Shown here: positions 7,931-18,332 of the stretch, in pieces
How the letters are laid out: each line of letters starts with the position of its first letter
How positions within the stretch are numbered: the stretch's first letter is position 1
NCBI GenBank assembly: GCA_003151495.1
Contig: PLXR01000008.1
Coordinates: forward strand, 671-55,785
Direction of reading: 5' to 3'
Origin: Opitutaceae bacterium
GTDB taxonomy: Bacteria; Verrucomicrobiota; Verrucomicrobiia; Opitutales; Opitutaceae
DNA length: 55,115 bases
Program-made: the position numbers and the translations under genes
Notes under the pieces: generated by a model
Database searches by the model: none
Seen by the model: only the letters and a program-made list of their open reading frames with translations
What the model was told of the DNA's origin: nothing

Positions 7931-10435
7931 CTACAGGACCGCGCAGCTGCCGCCCGCGCACGCGATCACTTCCTTCAGGGCCGTGTTGTCGGCGTCCTCC
8001 TTAAGCGTCGTGTAGTCGACGGGTCTGGGCTGCAACCGGTTCCAATGCAGCACGTCCTCGTCGGTTTCCACGGCCTGGAACGGCGCCTGGGCGTAGCGGG
8101 TCTGCCCGTCGTCTCCCAGAAGCGAGACGCCCGTGAAGTCGTCGCGGTGCGTCCAGATGTAGTCGGCGACGGCATCCCACTCGTTGGGCCTCACGGCGCA
8201 CGTGTTTGAGACGTTGTGCGAGATCTCGGGCGCACGGTTGTCGCGGGGATTCGTGCCGGCCTTCACCCACGTCCTCTGGACGAGGCTGACATACTCCAGG
8301 AACTCGATCGCGCCGATCTCGTTCTTGAGGATGGCGGTTTCCGGCGCCTTCACGGGAAACGTGATGACGTCGGTGTGGTCGGGGTCATAGACGCTGCATT
8401 CGCACATCTGCGGGTTTGCGGCCTTGAAATGCAGGTACACCCGCTCGGTGCGGGCAGCCTGGACCCGTCGGAAATACCTGCGTGAATGGTTCGGGTGGAT
8501 CCCGGACGCCGTGCCCAGCAGCGCCGCGGTGGTCCCCTCGGGCTTCACGGTGGTCGTTCTTGCCGCCCTATTGATCCCGATCAGGTCGGCGATGACGATG
8601 TTGGCCGCCCTGACCATGTGGGCGGCCTCCGTAAGCGCTTCACCGTTGAGCAGGATCTCTGGAGAATCCATGAACCCGCAGATCGAGACGCCGAGCAGCG
8701 CGTCGTGCTCGTTGATGAGCCGGGTCACCGGCCCGAGGTACCCGATGTCGGTGTAGGCGGCCTGGAGGGTCCCGATGACGGCCGCGCGGACCGCGGTTCG
8801 GACCAACTCGTCGACCGTGTGGATGAGGGCCCCGTTGGTGCTCGTCAGGTTGCACATCTCCCACCCGGACATCCGGGAGACGCCGGGAAGCTCCCCCGCG
8901 TAGCCCCAGCTGTAGAGCTTCTCGACCTCGGTGTTCGAGAGGGTCCAGTTCACGATGGGAAGGAGCCCTATCTCCGAACACGGATTCACGCCCCCGTCGG
9001 GGTTGTCGCAGAAGACGAACCCCGGCTCCCCGAACTCCTTGGTGCTGGTGAAGAGCTTCCTGAACACGGAGTCGTCCTTCATCGAGCGCGGGATGACCGC
9101 GCTGTTGTTGGAGGCGCTGCGCTGCGGGTTCTTCTCGAACCAGTTCCCCGTCTTGGCCGTCATCATGTCCTCGTCGTCGTAGGAGAACAGGCAGATGCAC
9201 GCGGAGCGCCTTATCCCCCCGGAAAGGACGGCCCGGGCTGCGAACATGCAGATGTCATAGACCTCGATCGACTTGAGGCTGCGCCCCACGGCGCCGGCCA
9301 GGACGGACTCGATCTTGGTGAGGGCCTTCTTGAGCGGAAGGTGGCCCGGGGCCTTGCCGCCGGAGGTCCGGAGGTGCGCCCCACGGGGCCTGATGAGGTG
9401 GTAGCTGAACTCGATCTTCGTCCCGTTGAAGTAGCTCTTGATCAGCTCGTCCAAGGCATCGGCCCAGCCCTCGATCGTGTCGCTCACAAGAAAATGGGTG
9501 ACCGGCAGCTCGGTCTCGAGGGCACGGGGCGGGAGGGAGGGAAGCCGGGAGACGTGCTGGCGGCGGACCGAGAAGCCGCACCCGCACCCGCAGAGCAGCA
9601 GGTAGAAGAACTCCTTGAAGAAATCCATCCGGTCGATGTTCGAGAAGCTGCAGTTGAAGATCCGGGCGTGCGCACTCAGGCATGCCTCCGCGAACTGCAT
9701 CGATCGCATGGACGGAAGCACCTCCTTCCGGGCAACGGCCCGGAAGCTGTCCGCAAGCACCTCTCCGAGAGTCTTGCCCGCGAGCAGGGACTCGAGGACA
9801 TGGCGGTGGCGGCCGGCCAGCCGGGCGGCCTCCTTTTCGAGCTCGGCGGGGACCCGCAGGTCGAGCTTCCCGGCGAAGAAGGTCCGGTGCATCGCCTCAA
9901 CCCGGGCGACACTCTCGTTCCAGATCTCGCGCCGGCCGAGGCCCTCGTTGTACCGGGCGTATTTGGACTGGGCAATGTAGTCGGACATCCCGCTGTTGGG
10001 ATAGGTGGAGAGCCGCCTGTCCGCCTGCCTCAGCCTGTAGGCCATGTAGGCCGATGCGATGTCCCAGTGCCCGTCGGCCGCGATCTGCACGACGACGGCG
10101 TTCTGGATCTGCTCGATCGTCGGGTGCTTGCCGACCCTGTAGTACAGCCCCTCAACGGCCATCTGCACGCGCTCCGCGGTCTTTGTGACCATCAGGAAGT
10201 CGGCGGGCTCAAGGCCGAAGCAGGCCAGGAAGTCGTCGCGGTAGGTGTTCTTCGAGTCGGGGTGCTTTATCTCGTAGACCGCGAGGGCTATGGCGCGGGT
10301 GACCTTGTTCAGGTCGAAGCGCACCGACTCGCCGGTGCGCTTGATCACCATGCGCGAGGCGGCGGGGATGGGGTTTCGCGTGAGTAGCTTTGGCGTCCTC
10401 GGGGGTGAGTCGGTAAGCTCGGCCTGGTGGATCAT
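7931..10435 (-). CDS. nrdJ: Class II (adenosylcobalamin-dependent) ribonucleotide reductase
   Basis: An 834-aa reductase that makes deoxyribonucleotides from ribonucleotides using a cobalamin-generated thiyl radical, independent of oxygen. An ATP-cone-like regulatory domain occupies about residues 25-130 (VIKRTGESVRFDLNK). The catalytic core includes NPCSEIGL, the active-site Cys region of the monomeric RTPR-like branch, and GGIRRSACICLFS. The protein ends in Cys826 and Cys831 (CAGGSC), the swinging redox pair that re-reduces the active site. No small subunit or NrdG activase is nearby, which fits class II. Whether it takes di- or triphosphates cannot be decided here. No cobalamin riboswitch was recognised upstream. 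Confidence 0.92.
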   Translation of the reverse strand: MIHQAELTDSPPRTPKLLTRNPIPAASRMVIKRTGESVRFDLNKVTRAIALAVYEIKHPDSKNTYRDDFLACFGLEPADFLMVTKTAERVQMAVEGLYYRVGKHPTIEQIQNAVVVQIAADGHWDIASAYMAYRLRQADRRLSTYPNSGMSDYIAQSKYARYNEGLGRREIWNESVARVEAMHRTFFAGKLDLRVPAELEKEAARLAGRHRHVLESLLAGKTLGEVLADSFRAVARKEVLPSMRSMQFAEACLSAHARIFNCSFSNIDRMDFFKEFFYLLLCGCGCGFSVRRQHVSRLPSLPPRALETELPVTHFLVSDTIEGWADALDELIKSYFNGTKIEFSYHLIRPRGAHLRTSGGKAPGHLPLKKALTKIESVLAGAVGRSLKSIEVYDICMFAARAVLSGGIRRSACICLFSYDDEDMMTAKTGNWFEKNPQRSASNNSAVIPRSMKDDSVFRKLFTSTKEFGEPGFVFCDNPDGGVNPCSEIGLLPIVNWTLSNTEVEKLYSWGYAGELPGVSRMSGWEMCNLTSTNGALIHTVDELVRTAVRAAVIGTLQAAYTDIGYLGPVTRLINEHDALLGVSICGFMDSPEILLNGEALTEAAHMVRAANIVIADLIGINRAARTTTVKPEGTTAALLGTASGIHPNHSRRYFRRVQAARTERVYLHFKAANPQMCECSVYDPDHTDVITFPVKAPETAILKNEIGAIEFLEYVSLVQRTWVKAGTNPRDNRAPEISHNVSNTCAVRPNEWDAVADYIWTHRDDFTGVSLLGDDGQTRYAQAPFQAVETDEDVLHWNRLQPRPVDYTTLKEDADNTALKEVIACAGGSCAVL

Positions 10436-10767
10436 TTATTTTGGGTCGGTTTTCTGGGTTTAGAAATGCCACTCCGGCGGGAGGGACGGATCCGGCATCG
10501 TTCCGCCCAGACCCCTCCACCCGCATCGCACTTTTCCAATGCGTTCAATATGGGTAGTTCCCTTGTGTGGTGGTAAACCGTCCCCAAATCCCGGACTTGG
10601 TTCCGCGGATGGGACTGGTCTGGGGTCATTATAGCTGAACGCGCCCCGCGGCTCTCCTCGGGTTTTGACGTTCGCTGCGCATAATTTGTCCGACAGGCCC
10701 GTAGCCCCGGGCTCCCGCCGCACTTGTCGGGCGGGCGCCGGGGATCAGGGTGGAGGTCTCCGCGTGG
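10436..10767. other. Intergenic region upstream of nrdJ
   Basis: 332 bp between the nrdJ start and the end of the acyl-CoA synthetase gene, both minus strand. It is the likely nrdJ promoter region. I looked for a B12-box-type riboswitch and NrdR boxes and saw neither. An imperfect hairpin lies at 10690-10730 near the synthetase end. No open frame looks coding. Confidence 0.5.
10690..10730 (-). terminator. Possible hairpin 3' of the acyl-CoA synthetase gene
   Basis: The outer arms CCGACA (10690-10695) and TGTCGG (10725-10730) pair perfectly, with an inner GCCCG/CGGGC stem. It starts 38 bp past the synthetase stop in the direction of transcription. No T tract follows, so it may be a Rho-dependent stop or an mRNA-end structure rather than a classical terminator. 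Confidence 0.3.
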
Positions 10768-12999
10768 CTACAGCGTGGCCGCCAATTCCGGGATGTCCTC
10801 TTCGCGCACCTCGGGGCCGTGGAGAACGATGCGCGCGTCAAGGGCCAGGATCCTCTCGGGCGACGCCAGGAGCGGGTTTATGTCGATCTCCTTGATCCAG
10901 CGCTGCTCGGCCACCAGGCGGCTGAAGCGCACGAGGATCTGGTCGAGCGCGGCCATGTCGACCGAGGAGCGGCCGCGGACGCCCTTCAGGACCTTGAATA
11001 TCTTGGTCTGCTCCATGAGCCGGCGCGCCAGGTAGGCGTCAAGCGGGGGAAGCCCCAGGGCGCGGTCCTTGAACACCTCGACGAGGACGCCTCCGGCGCC
11101 AAAGAGCAGCACCGGGCCGAACTGGGGGTCGAGGCTGCTGCCCAGGATGAGCTCGCAGCCCTTGAGCATCACCATGGGCTGGACCGTGACGCCCTGGAAA
11201 TGGCCGGGTCCGTGCTTCGCCCTGACGGCGCCCTCGATCGCGTCCCATGCGCCCCGGACCTCCGAGGCGTCCCGGATGTTGAGCCGGACCCCGCCCACGT
11301 CCGTCTTGTGGGTGATCGTGTCCGAGTGGAGCTTCAGAACCACCGGAAAACCAATGCTTTCTGCTGCCGCCACGGCATCGATCTGGGATGCGGCCAGCCG
11401 CGTCTCCACGGTGGGGATCCCATAGGCGGACAGGACCTGCTTCGACTCGTACTCGGTGAGCAGCGTGCCCTTGCGCTGCCGGATCGAGTGGATGAGCTCG
11501 GTGACCTTCTCCGTCTCGGGCTCCTGCGCCTCCGGGCCGGGCTTGCCCTCCGGCGCCAACACGGGGTGCGGAAGCCGGCTCTGGCTGTAGCGCCACATGT
11601 TGGAGAAGGCGCGCGCGGCCTCATCGGGATAGTCGAACATCGGGATGCCGGCCTCGTTCAGGATGGAGCGGCCGGTCTTCGCGCGGGTGCCGCCCATCCA
11701 GCTCGTGAGCAGGGGCTTGCCGTCCATCTTGGCGTAGGTCCGCATCAGGTCGGCCGTCGCGATCGGGTCGGTCATCGCCTGCGGGGTCAGGATCACGAGC
11801 ACGCCGTCCGCCCCGGGGTCCTTTGCCGCCACCGCGACCGCCGCCGCGTACCGGGCGGCGTCCGCATCCCCGAGGATGTCTATCGGGTTCCCATGGCTCC
11901 AGTGGGCCGGAAGGACCTTGTTGAGCTCCGCGAGCGTCTCGGGCGAGAGCGTCGCCAGCTGGGCCCCGCATTCCACAAGCATGTCGGTGGCGAGCACGCC
12001 GGGACCGCCCGCGTTCGTGACGATGGAAAGCCGGGGGCCGCGGGGAAGGGGCTGCTTTGCAAGCACCTTCGCCATGGAGAAGAACTCCTCGATCGTCGCG
12101 ACCCGGATGACGCCCGCGCGATTGAACGCCGCGTCGAGCACCTCGTCGCTCCCGGTGAGCGCGCCCGTGTGGGAGGCGGCCGCCTTGGCCGCCGCGTCCG
12201 TGCGCCCCACCTTGATCACGACGATCGGCTTCACCGGGGCGACCTCCCTCACCGCGGCGAGGAATGCCGGCGCGTCGCCGACCGACTCCATGTAGATCAT
12301 GATGCTGTGGGTCTGCGGGTCCTCGCCCAGGTGGCGGATCAGGTCGCCCCAGCCGATGTCGAGCATGGAGCCGATCGACACGAACGCGCTGAACCCGACC
12401 TTCTCCTTGAGGCTCCAGTCTATGATGGCCGTGCCCAGGGCGCCGCTCTGGGTCAGGAATGCGACGTTGCCCGTCCGCGCCATGTCCTTCGAGAAGGTCG
12501 CGTTCAGGTTCACGTGCGGGCCCATGACGCCAAGGCAGTTCGGCCCGATCACCCGGAGCGAGGTCCCCTTTATGGCCTCCAATATCTGGTGCTCGAGCTC
12601 GGTCCCGGTGGCCCCGCTCTCCTTGAACCCCGCCGAGATGACGATGGCTGCCCCGACGCCCGCCTGCACGCACTCCCGGATGATCCCCGGCACGGTGGCG
12701 GCGGGGGTCGCGATGACGGCAAGGTCGACCCTTGTGGGCACGCTCGCGATGTTCCTATAGGCCTTCTTGCCCAGGACCGTGTCGCGCTGCCCGTTCACGG
12801 GATAGAGGGTGCCGTGGAAGGTCCCCAGGTTCTCCAGGAGCGCGCGGCCGACGCCGCCGGGCTTCTCGCTGGCCCCGATCACGGCCACGGTCCGCGGCCT
12901 GAAGAAGGAGCTCATGGAGCGATCCGAGTTGGTGGTGCGCTTAGCCGGAGCCTGCAGGGGCGCCGGGGTGTCGTCTAGGGTCGATGGCATAAGGGTCAT
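10768..12999 (-). CDS. ADP-forming acyl-CoA (acetyl-CoA) synthetase family protein, fused alpha-beta
   Basis: A 743-aa protein with a CoA-binding Rossmann domain ([14 protein letters not shown], about residues 25-130), succinyl-CoA-ligase-like domains carrying the phospho-His loop region ([12 protein letters not shown]), and a C-terminal ATP-grasp domain (from about residue 520; GYELILG-like and DINPLL motifs). Family members interconvert acetyl-CoA plus ADP and acetate plus ATP. Relatives with a fused GNAT are protein lysine acetyltransferases, but no GNAT domain is present here. The ATG at 12999 overlaps the nitroreductase stop in an ATGA, so the two are translationally coupled. Confidence 0.88.
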   Translation of the reverse strand: MTLMPSTLDDTPAPLQAPAKRTTNSDRSMSSFFRPRTVAVIGASEKPGGVGRALLENLGTFHGTLYPVNGQRDTVLGKKAYRNIASVPTRVDLAVIATPAATVPGIIRECVQAGVGAAIVISAGFKESGATGTELEHQILEAIKGTSLRVIGPNCLGVMGPHVNLNATFSKDMARTGNVAFLTQSGALGTAIIDWSLKEKVGFSAFVSIGSMLDIGWGDLIRHLGEDPQTHSIMIYMESVGDAPAFLAAVREVAPVKPIVVIKVGRTDAAAKAAASHTGALTGSDEVLDAAFNRAGVIRVATIEEFFSMAKVLAKQPLPRGPRLSIVTNAGGPGVLATDMLVECGAQLATLSPETLAELNKVLPAHWSHGNPIDILGDADAARYAAAVAVAAKDPGADGVLVILTPQAMTDPIATADLMRTYAKMDGKPLLTSWMGGTRAKTGRSILNEAGIPMFDYPDEAARAFSNMWRYSQSRLPHPVLAPEGKPGPEAQEPETEKVTELIHSIRQRKGTLLTEYESKQVLSAYGIPTVETRLAASQIDAVAAAESIGFPVVLKLHSDTITHKTDVGGVRLNIRDASEVRGAWDAIEGAVRAKHGPGHFQGVTVQPMVMLKGCELILGSSLDPQFGPVLLFGAGGVLVEVFKDRALGLPPLDAYLARRLMEQTKIFKVLKGVRGRSSVDMAALDQILVRFSRLVAEQRWIKEIDINPLLASPERILALDARIVLHGPEVREEDIPELAATL

Positions 13000-13559
13000 T
13001 CGGAGAACACGATCTCGGGCATCTTTCTCGGCACCGGGTCGGGCGCCTTCACCGGGTATCCCACGGTCATCGGCATGACCGCTGTGTTGTCCTCCGAAAT
13101 GTTGATCGAGGTCTTTATCTCCGACAGGTCCAGCCACGGCTGCGCGAATCCTATCGGGCAGGTCCCGAGGCCCTTCGCGTGGGCGGCCAGCATGAAATTC
13201 TCGGCGGCAAGGCAGCAGTCGGTGGCGGCGAACTTCCAGCCGGGCTTCGCGTAGATCACCACCACCGTGCCGGCGTTGTAGAACAGGTTGAAGGCGGGGT
13301 CGCGCAGCATGTCGCGGCGCAGCGAGTGGGGGTCGCCCCCCGGGTTGAACGTCGCCAGGAAATGCGCCTTGGCGCGGTCAGAGTAGTCGCGAAGCAGGCT
13401 CTTCCCCTCGAGCACGGCAAACACCCAGGGCTGCTCGTCGAGCGCCGTCGGGGCGTGGATCGCGGCGTCGATGAGCTCGTGCAGCATCGAGCGCGAGACC
13501 TTCTGGTCGGTGTAGTCGCGCACCGCGCGCCGCCCGTATATCGCCTCGAGTAGTTTCAT
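12996..13559 (-). CDS. Nitroreductase family protein (FMN)
   Basis: A 187-aa protein starting [21 protein letters not shown], the typical nitroreductase N terminus with the R-R-x-R-x-Y/F phosphate-binding pattern for FMN. The end holds a [12 protein letters not shown] segment, also usual. Such enzymes reduce nitro groups, quinones or other acceptors with NAD(P)H; the substrate is unknown. It is coupled by a 4-bp overlap to the acyl-CoA synthetase gene and lies 21 bp downstream of a universal stress protein gene. A nitroreductase, synthetase and stress protein together recall low-oxygen dormancy regulons. Confidence 0.9.
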   Translation of the reverse strand: MKLLEAIYGRRAVRDYTDQKVSRSMLHELIDAAIHAPTALDEQPWVFAVLEGKSLLRDYSDRAKAHFLATFNPGGDPHSLRRDMLRDPAFNLFYNAGTVVVIYAKPGWKFAATDCCLAAENFMLAAHAKGLGTCPIGFAQPWLDLSEIKTSINISEDNTAVMPMTVGYPVKAPDPVPRKMPEIVFSE

Positions 13560-13580
13560 GTGATTCGGGTCCAGGCTCGG

Positions 13581-14042
13581 CTATTTCTTCGCGGGGCGGG
13601 CGGGGGCGGGCCTCGCGGGCACGACGACCACGGGGCAGGGGGCTTTCTTCAGGACACCGCTTGTCGTGCTCCCGATCAGCAGGTCGTAGAACGCCGTGTG
13701 GCCGTGGGAACCCATGACGATGTAGTCGGCCCCGTGCGCCCTGGCCTGCTCCACGATCTCCTTTGCGGGAAACCCCTCGACCTTGACCGCCTTGGCCGTG
13801 ACGCTCCCGCCGGAGAAATGGTCACGCCACTTGGCGAGCAGCTGGTTGGCCGCCTTCTCGGCCGCCTCCACCAGGGGCACGACATCCTCGATCACCCCGC
13901 CGTATTCGGCGACCAGCACCGGGGGCTGGACCACGTAGAGCAGGACGATGCGTCCCTTGCAGCTCTGGGCCAGGGATTCGGCCTCGTCCACGACGGCCTT
14001 CGTGACCGGCGAAAAGTCTATGGGCACGAGGATGGTTTTCAT
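13581..14042 (-). CDS. Universal stress protein (UspA family), ATP-binding type
   Basis: A 153-aa single-domain USP beginning MKTILVPIDFS. It has the ATP-binding pattern G-2x-G-9x-G-S/T (GSHGHTAFYDLLIGST), so it should bind ATP. The tail is Pro/Ala/Lys-rich (RPAPARPAKK). USPs of this type support survival in stationary phase, low oxygen or starvation. It sits at the head of the nitroreductase and acyl-CoA synthetase genes. It closely resembles the second USP at 28596-29051, including the identical motif spacing. Confidence 0.92.
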   Translation of the reverse strand: MKTILVPIDFSPVTKAVVDEAESLAQSCKGRIVLLYVVQPPVLVAEYGGVIEDVVPLVEAAEKAANQLLAKWRDHFSGGSVTAKAVKVEGFPAKEIVEQARAHGADYIVMGSHGHTAFYDLLIGSTTSGVLKKAPCPVVVVPARPAPARPAKK

Positions 14043-14152
14043 AGCTTCACACTACGCCGGATTGCCCCCCGAGACTGCGCAGCATTTGCCCATGTCTGGG
14101 CGACTATTGCCATGGGGAACTCCGCGATCACAGGGTGTTGCCGGGCAGGAGC

Positions 14153-15031
14153 TTATCCGCCCGTCCCGCACAGTTTCTTTCGGATGGCCTTCAGGGCCTC
14201 CTTGTGGGAGCGGTCGGTCTTCGGGTAGCTGAGCCGGAGGTCCCTGAGTTGGTCGACCACGATCCGGGAGATGATGAGGTGGGCGTTGTCCTTGTCGTCG
14301 GCCGGGACGACATACCATGGCGCCGCCTTCGTGCTGGTGGCTCCCAGGCACGCCTCGTAGGCGCGCGTGTATTCCTTCCAATATTTCCTCTCCTCGATGT
14401 CCGCCTGGCTGAACTTCCAGTTCTTCCTCGGGTCGTCGATCCGGGCTAGGAAGCGCCTTTTCTGCTCCTCCTTCGACAGGTGGAGGTAGAACTTCACCAC
14501 CCGGGTCCCGTTGCGGTGGAGGTGATCCTCAAGCTGCGTAATCGAACGGTACCGGCCCTCCCATATGTCGCCGGACCCGGCGCCCCGCTCGGGAAGCGCC
14601 TCGTTCTCGAGTATCTCCCGGTGGACGCGGACGATCAGGACCTCCTCGTAGTAGGAGCGGTTGAAGATCCCGATGTGCCCGCGCTCGGGCAGGCAGGCCG
14701 TCGTCCGCCAGAGGAAGTCGTGCTCAAGCTCCGTGGCGCTCGGGTGCTTGAAGCTGAAGACCTGGCACCCCTGGGGGTTCACCCCAGACATCACATGCTT
14801 GATGGCTCCGTCCTTGCCTGCCGCGTCCATGGCCTGGAAAATCAGGAGGATCGAGTACCGGTTCGTGGCGTAGAGCATGTCCTGGAGCGACCTCAGCTCC
14901 TGGATGTGCTCGCCGAGCTTCTTCTCATATCCCTTCTTTGAGTGGTAGAACGGCTTGACGGCGGTAGGCCACTCCTTGAGGCGCACCCTTGAGCCGGCCT
15001 CGACGTGGAAATCCATGGGGTCGATTTTCAT
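14153..15031 (-). CDS. Polyphosphate kinase 2 (PPK2) family protein
   Basis: A 292-aa cytoplasmic enzyme that moves phosphate between polyphosphate and nucleotides. The Walker A region reads AMDAAGKDG, and the downstream NRSYYEEVL contains the Walker B/lid region typical of PPK2. The single catalytic domain and length fit class I or III members, which mostly make NTP or NDP from polyphosphate. The ATG at 15031 was chosen because the preceding codons are Pro/Ser-rich and unlike the family; an ATG 15 bp later is also possible. Its position between a USP and a regulator suggests a stress-energy role. Confidence 0.92.
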   Translation of the reverse strand: MKIDPMDFHVEAGSRVRLKEWPTAVKPFYHSKKGYEKKLGEHIQELRSLQDMLYATNRYSILLIFQAMDAAGKDGAIKHVMSGVNPQGCQVFSFKHPSATELEHDFLWRTTACLPERGHIGIFNRSYYEEVLIVRVHREILENEALPERGAGSGDIWEGRYRSITQLEDHLHRNGTRVVKFYLHLSKEEQKRRFLARIDDPRKNWKFSQADIEERKYWKEYTRAYEACLGATSTKAAPWYVVPADDKDNAHLIISRIVVDQLRDLRLSYPKTDRSHKEALKAIRKKLCGTGG

Positions 15032-15152
15032 CTCGGGGGAGGGTGAGGGGGGTGGGCTCCGTGCGTTCAGCGGGGCGGCCCAAGTATACACCGATTCAGG
15101 TGCCTTCCAAACGGAATCCCGAGAAAGGGGGCCCGTGTCCTCGGCGCCCGCC

Positions 15153-16121
15153 TCAGGCCGCGTGGGTCATGTGGCCCGCGGGCCCCTGGGCTGCGCCCGA
15201 GGAACCGTGCAGCTTCTCGCGGTAGGTGGACGGCGCCTCGCCCGCAATGCGGCGAAACACCCGGTTGAACTGCGACAGCGACTGGAAGCCGGCCTCGTAG
15301 GCGGCCTCGCTCACCCGCTTGTGGGGGTTGAGCAGCAGCTGCTTGACGATCTCCACGCGGACCCTCGCGAGGTACTCCGTGAAGGTGAGCCCTGTCGACT
15401 TCTTGAAGATCTTGCAGAAGTAGAAGGCGCTCATGTTGGCGGCCTGCGCCACCGAGGCCAGGGAGATCTCCTCTCCCTGGTGGTCGGCGATGAACGCGCG
15501 GGCCTTCGCCACCGCCGGCGCCTCAGCCGCGGCCTCCTGCACCATGAGCTGGTTGCTCACGGCCGACAGGTGCTGGGCGAAGATGCCCAGGAGGCGCAGG
15601 ATCGAGTCATACTGGTGGCGCGCCATGACGCGTGTCTTGAAGTAGGCCTCCCGGAGCTGGGCAATCTCCCCCTCGAGGCCGAGCTTCCTGAGCTCCTCGG
15701 AAATCTTCCGGAAGCGGCCCGGGGACGGCTTGTGAAGGAGGATCTGACCCGTCTGCAGGTAGGCGATGACCCGCTCGCCCACGCGGACGGGCACGCTTGA
15801 GTCGCTCAGCCCCGCGAGGCATTCCAGGGTCGTCGCCCCCTCCTGCCCGCCGCTCTCAAGCCGTTCCTGCAGCTGCAGGCACGAGGAGCACGACTTGTTC
15901 TGCCTGGCCATCAGGGCGCAGAAGGGATTGGCATTCTTGCACCCGTGCATCGGGGCCTTGAACGAGCCCGAGGCCCGGATCGCCAGGGGCAACCCGGTCG
16001 TCACCTGGAAGGCCCTCTGGTAGTCGCGAAAGATCTCCGACTTCTGCAGGTGGTCCGCCAGGGTGAGCTGGTTCTGCGGGCTGGCGCCGGTCGTCGGGAG
16101 GTAGATGATCTCGGATTGCAT
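15153..16121 (-). CDS. PocR-domain AraC-family transcriptional regulator
   Basis: A 322-aa regulator. The N-terminal half is a PocR-type sensor with clustered cysteines (CKNANPFC, then CSSCLQLQ and LECLAGL) that may bind a metal or ligand. The C-terminal part (about residues 205-305) has two helix-turn-helix motifs of the AraC class, including [19 protein letters not shown]. PocR domains often respond to small hydrocarbons or diols. It is divergent from the PAS kinase gene at 16264, and the 142-bp gap holds a short inverted repeat at 16180-16194. Targets are unknown; the PPK2 gene 121 bp downstream is a candidate. Confidence 0.9.
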   Translation of the reverse strand: MQSEIIYLPTTGASPQNQLTLADHLQKSEIFRDYQRAFQVTTGLPLAIRASGSFKAPMHGCKNANPFCALMARQNKSCSSCLQLQERLESGGQEGATTLECLAGLSDSSVPVRVGERVIAYLQTGQILLHKPSPGRFRKISEELRKLGLEGEIAQLREAYFKTRVMARHQYDSILRLLGIFAQHLSAVSNQLMVQEAAAEAPAVAKARAFIADHQGEEISLASVAQAANMSAFYFCKIFKKSTGLTFTEYLARVRVEIVKQLLLNPHKRVSEAAYEAGFQSLSQFNRVFRRIAGEAPSTYREKLHGSSGAAQGPAGHMTHAA

Positions 16122-16179
16122 GGTCCCATCCTATCATCCCGGGCGATTCTTGGAAATTGGTGCCGGCACCTTATCTCAG

Positions 16180-16194
16180 TAGGGAAATCCCCTA
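16180..16194. promoter_or_regulatory. Inverted repeat in divergent promoter (TAGGG-N5-CCCTA)
   Basis: A perfect 5-bp inverted repeat TAGGG/CCCTA with a 5-nt centre, 70 bp before the PAS kinase start. The 11-mer GGAAATCCCCT inside it recurs at 29209-29219 in the divergent region before the second universal stress protein gene. It could be an operator, for instance for the NarL-type regulator at 19381. This is inference from position and recurrence only. Confidence 0.35.
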
Positions 16195-16263
16195 TGCCCC
16201 CGGGGACGCGCCCGGGAGAGGTCTACCCTTGCCCGCTAAGGGGTTGCGCCTAGGATCCGGGCG

Positions 16264-17889
16264 TTGGCGAACACCGAAAAGTCACCCTCCGCGGGGCCGG
16301 AGCCCGGTTCCTCCGCCCGGGCGCCCGCATCCGCAGAAAGGGCGGACGAGGGCGGGCGCCTTCAGCTTGCCGCGATCATCGAGTCCTCGGACGACGCCAT
16401 CATCAGCAAGACCCTGGAGGGGGTCATCACAAGCTGGAATCCCGGCGCCGAGAGGATGTTCGGCTACACCCGGCAGGAGGCCGTAGGACGGTCGATGCTC
16501 ATGCTTTTCCCCCCCGACCGGGTCAACGAGGAGCAGGAGATCCTGACACGCATACGGCGCGGCGAGAGGATGGAGCACTTCGAGACCGCGCGCATCAGGA
16601 AGGATGGCACCCGCATCGAGGTGTCGGTCACGATCTCCCCGATCAAGGACGGCCACGGCCGGATCGTGGGCGTCTCCAAGATCGCCCGCGACATCACCGA
16701 ACAGAAGCGGTCGGAGCGGCAGCTGCTTGAGGCGGTGCGCGAGATGCGCGACATAAGGGCGGCGCTCGACGAGCACTCCATTGTCGCGATCACGGACGCC
16801 GCCGGGAAGATCACGTTCGTGAACGACAAGTTCTGCGCGATCTCCCAGTACTCCCGCGAGGAGCTGATGGGGAAGGACCACCGGATCATCAACTCCGGCC
16901 TCCATCCCAAGGAATTCATCCGGAACCTCTGGGCCACGATCGGCAGGGGCGGGGTGTGGCAGGGGGAGATCCGGAACCGGGCCAAGGACGGCAGCCTCTA
17001 CTGGGTGGCGACCACGATATTCCCCCGTTTCAACGAGGCGGGAAAGCCGCTCCAGTACATCTCCATCCGGACCGACATCACCCAGCGCAAGGCGGACGAG
17101 GCGGAGCTCCAGAGGTTCGCAGCCGACCTTGCCGAGAAGAACAAGGAGCTCGAGACCATAGTCTACACCGTCTCGCACGACCTCCGGTCCCCGCTCGTCA
17201 ACGTCCAGGGCTTCGGCAAGCAGCTCAACCGGGCCTGCGAGAAGATCCAGGCGGCGCTCGTGGCGGGGCGCGACGGCCAGGTCGCGGCCGCCGACCTTAA
17301 GGCCCCCGTCGAGGTGGCCATTCCCCAGGCGCTCAAGTTCATCAACGCCGGTGTGCACAAGATGGAAATGCTCCTGAACGGGCTGCTGCGCTTCTCCCGG
17401 CTGGGGCGCGTGGCGTTCACGATCCAGCCGCTGGACGTGAACGTGATGATGGCGGAAATAACGGCGGCGATGCGCTTCCAGATCGACGAGACAAAGTCGG
17501 TGGTGACCGTTGAGGACCTCCCGAACTGCATGGGGGACCGGGCGCAGACGGGCCAGGCCTTCGCGAACCTCCTGGACAACGCGGTCAAGTACCGCGACCC
17601 GGGAAGGCCGCTGCGCGTGACCGTGAGCGGCAGGGTCGAGGGGGGCATGTCAGTGTATGCGGTGGCCGACAACGGCCTCGGAATCGCCCCGGACCACCAG
17701 GTAAAGGCCTTCGAGATCTTCCACCGGCTCAATCCCGAGAGCGGCTCGGGCGAGGGATTGGGGCTCACGATCGCCCAGCGCGTCCTCGAGCGCGAGGGCG
17801 GCAGGATCTGGATCGAGGGCCAGGAAGGGGTTGGCTCGACTTTCTTTGTGGCGCTGCCCACGGTCGGGCTCCCAGAAAACGCAACCTGA
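16264..17889 (+). CDS. PAS-PAS sensor histidine kinase
   Basis: A 541-aa soluble kinase. PAS 1 is at about residues 38-155 (SWNPGAERMFGYTRQEAVGR), followed by a PAC-like segment. PAS 2 is at about 165-285 (VAITDAAGKITFVNDKF). The HisKA domain has phospho-acceptor His305 (VSHDLRSPL), and the HATPase carries DNGLGI and GEGLGLTI motifs. The layout resembles bacteriophytochrome-type kinases without the chromophore domain. A TTG start is inferred with AGGATCC 9-10 bp upstream. Its stop overlaps the next gene start (TGATG), and that next gene is a CheY-like regulator that probably takes its phosphate. Confidence 0.9.
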   Translation: MANTEKSPSAGPEPGSSARAPASAERADEGGRLQLAAIIESSDDAIISKTLEGVITSWNPGAERMFGYTRQEAVGRSMLMLFPPDRVNEEQEILTRIRRGERMEHFETARIRKDGTRIEVSVTISPIKDGHGRIVGVSKIARDITEQKRSERQLLEAVREMRDIRAALDEHSIVAITDAAGKITFVNDKFCAISQYSREELMGKDHRIINSGLHPKEFIRNLWATIGRGGVWQGEIRNRAKDGSLYWVATTIFPRFNEAGKPLQYISIRTDITQRKADEAELQRFAADLAEKNKELETIVYTVSHDLRSPLVNVQGFGKQLNRACEKIQAALVAGRDGQVAAADLKAPVEVAIPQALKFINAGVHKMEMLLNGLLRFSRLGRVAFTIQPLDVNVMMAEITAAMRFQIDETKSVVTVEDLPNCMGDRAQTGQAFANLLDNAVKYRDPGRPLRVTVSGRVEGGMSVYAVADNGLGIAPDHQVKAFEIFHRLNPESGSGEGLGLTIAQRVLEREGGRIWIEGQEGVGSTFFVALPTVGLPENAT

Positions 17890-18332
17890 TGTCCCAGGCA
17901 CCGGTAATACTCATAGTGGAGGACGACGAGGGTCATGCGATCCTCGTGAGGGATGTGCTTGAGACGGCCGGCCTGAGCAACCGCATCAGGCATTTCCGGG
18001 ACGGCCAGGCGGTGCTGGACTTCCTGTTCGGCACGGGGGGCAAGGCGGCGGACCACTCCGGCTGCAACTATGTCGTCCTGCTCGACATACGGCTCCCGAA
18101 GGTCGACGGCATCGAGGTGCTGCGCAGGATCAAGTCCGACCCGGAGATGCGGAAGCTTCCCGTCATCATGCTGACGACGACCGATGACGCCCGCGACGTG
18201 GACCGGTGCCACCAGCTCGGGTGCAGCGTGTACATCCAGAAGCCCGTGGACTACGAGAAGTTCACCGAGGCCGTCCGGCGCCTCGGGCTCTTCATCATGC
18301 TCCTGCTGGTCCCGCCGCTGGACGGCACCTGA
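17889..18332 (+). CDS. CheY-like single-domain response regulator (Rcp1 type)
   Basis: A 147-aa receiver domain with no output domain. Acidic residues EDD near residue 11, phospho-acceptor Asp66 in LLDIRLPK and Lys in IQKPVDYEKF are all present. The extended loop and position after a PAS kinase match Rcp1-like regulators that partner such kinases. Both ends overlap neighbours by TGATG, so translation is coupled to the kinase before and the receiver-kinase after. A hydrophobic tail (LFIMLLLVPPLDG) is unusual for a soluble receiver and may be a docking surface. Confidence 0.93.
   Translation: MSQAPVILIVEDDEGHAILVRDVLETAGLSNRIRHFRDGQAVLDFLFGTGGKAADHSGCNYVVLLDIRLPKVDGIEVLRRIKSDPEMRKLPVIMLTTTDDARDVDRCHQLGCSVYIQKPVDYEKFTEAVRRLGLFIMLLLVPPLDGT

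Noticed and set aside
10436..10640. Cobalamin riboswitch upstream of the class II ribonucleotide reductase
   Set aside because: No B12-box-like sequence or matching fold was recognised on the minus strand.
5475..12978. Long open frames opposite hemN (5475-7121), nrdJ (8486-10387) and the acyl-CoA synthetase (10750-12978)
   Set aside because: They are antisense to clear genes, Arg/Gly/Pro/His-rich, and show no domain motifs; they result from high GC at third positions.
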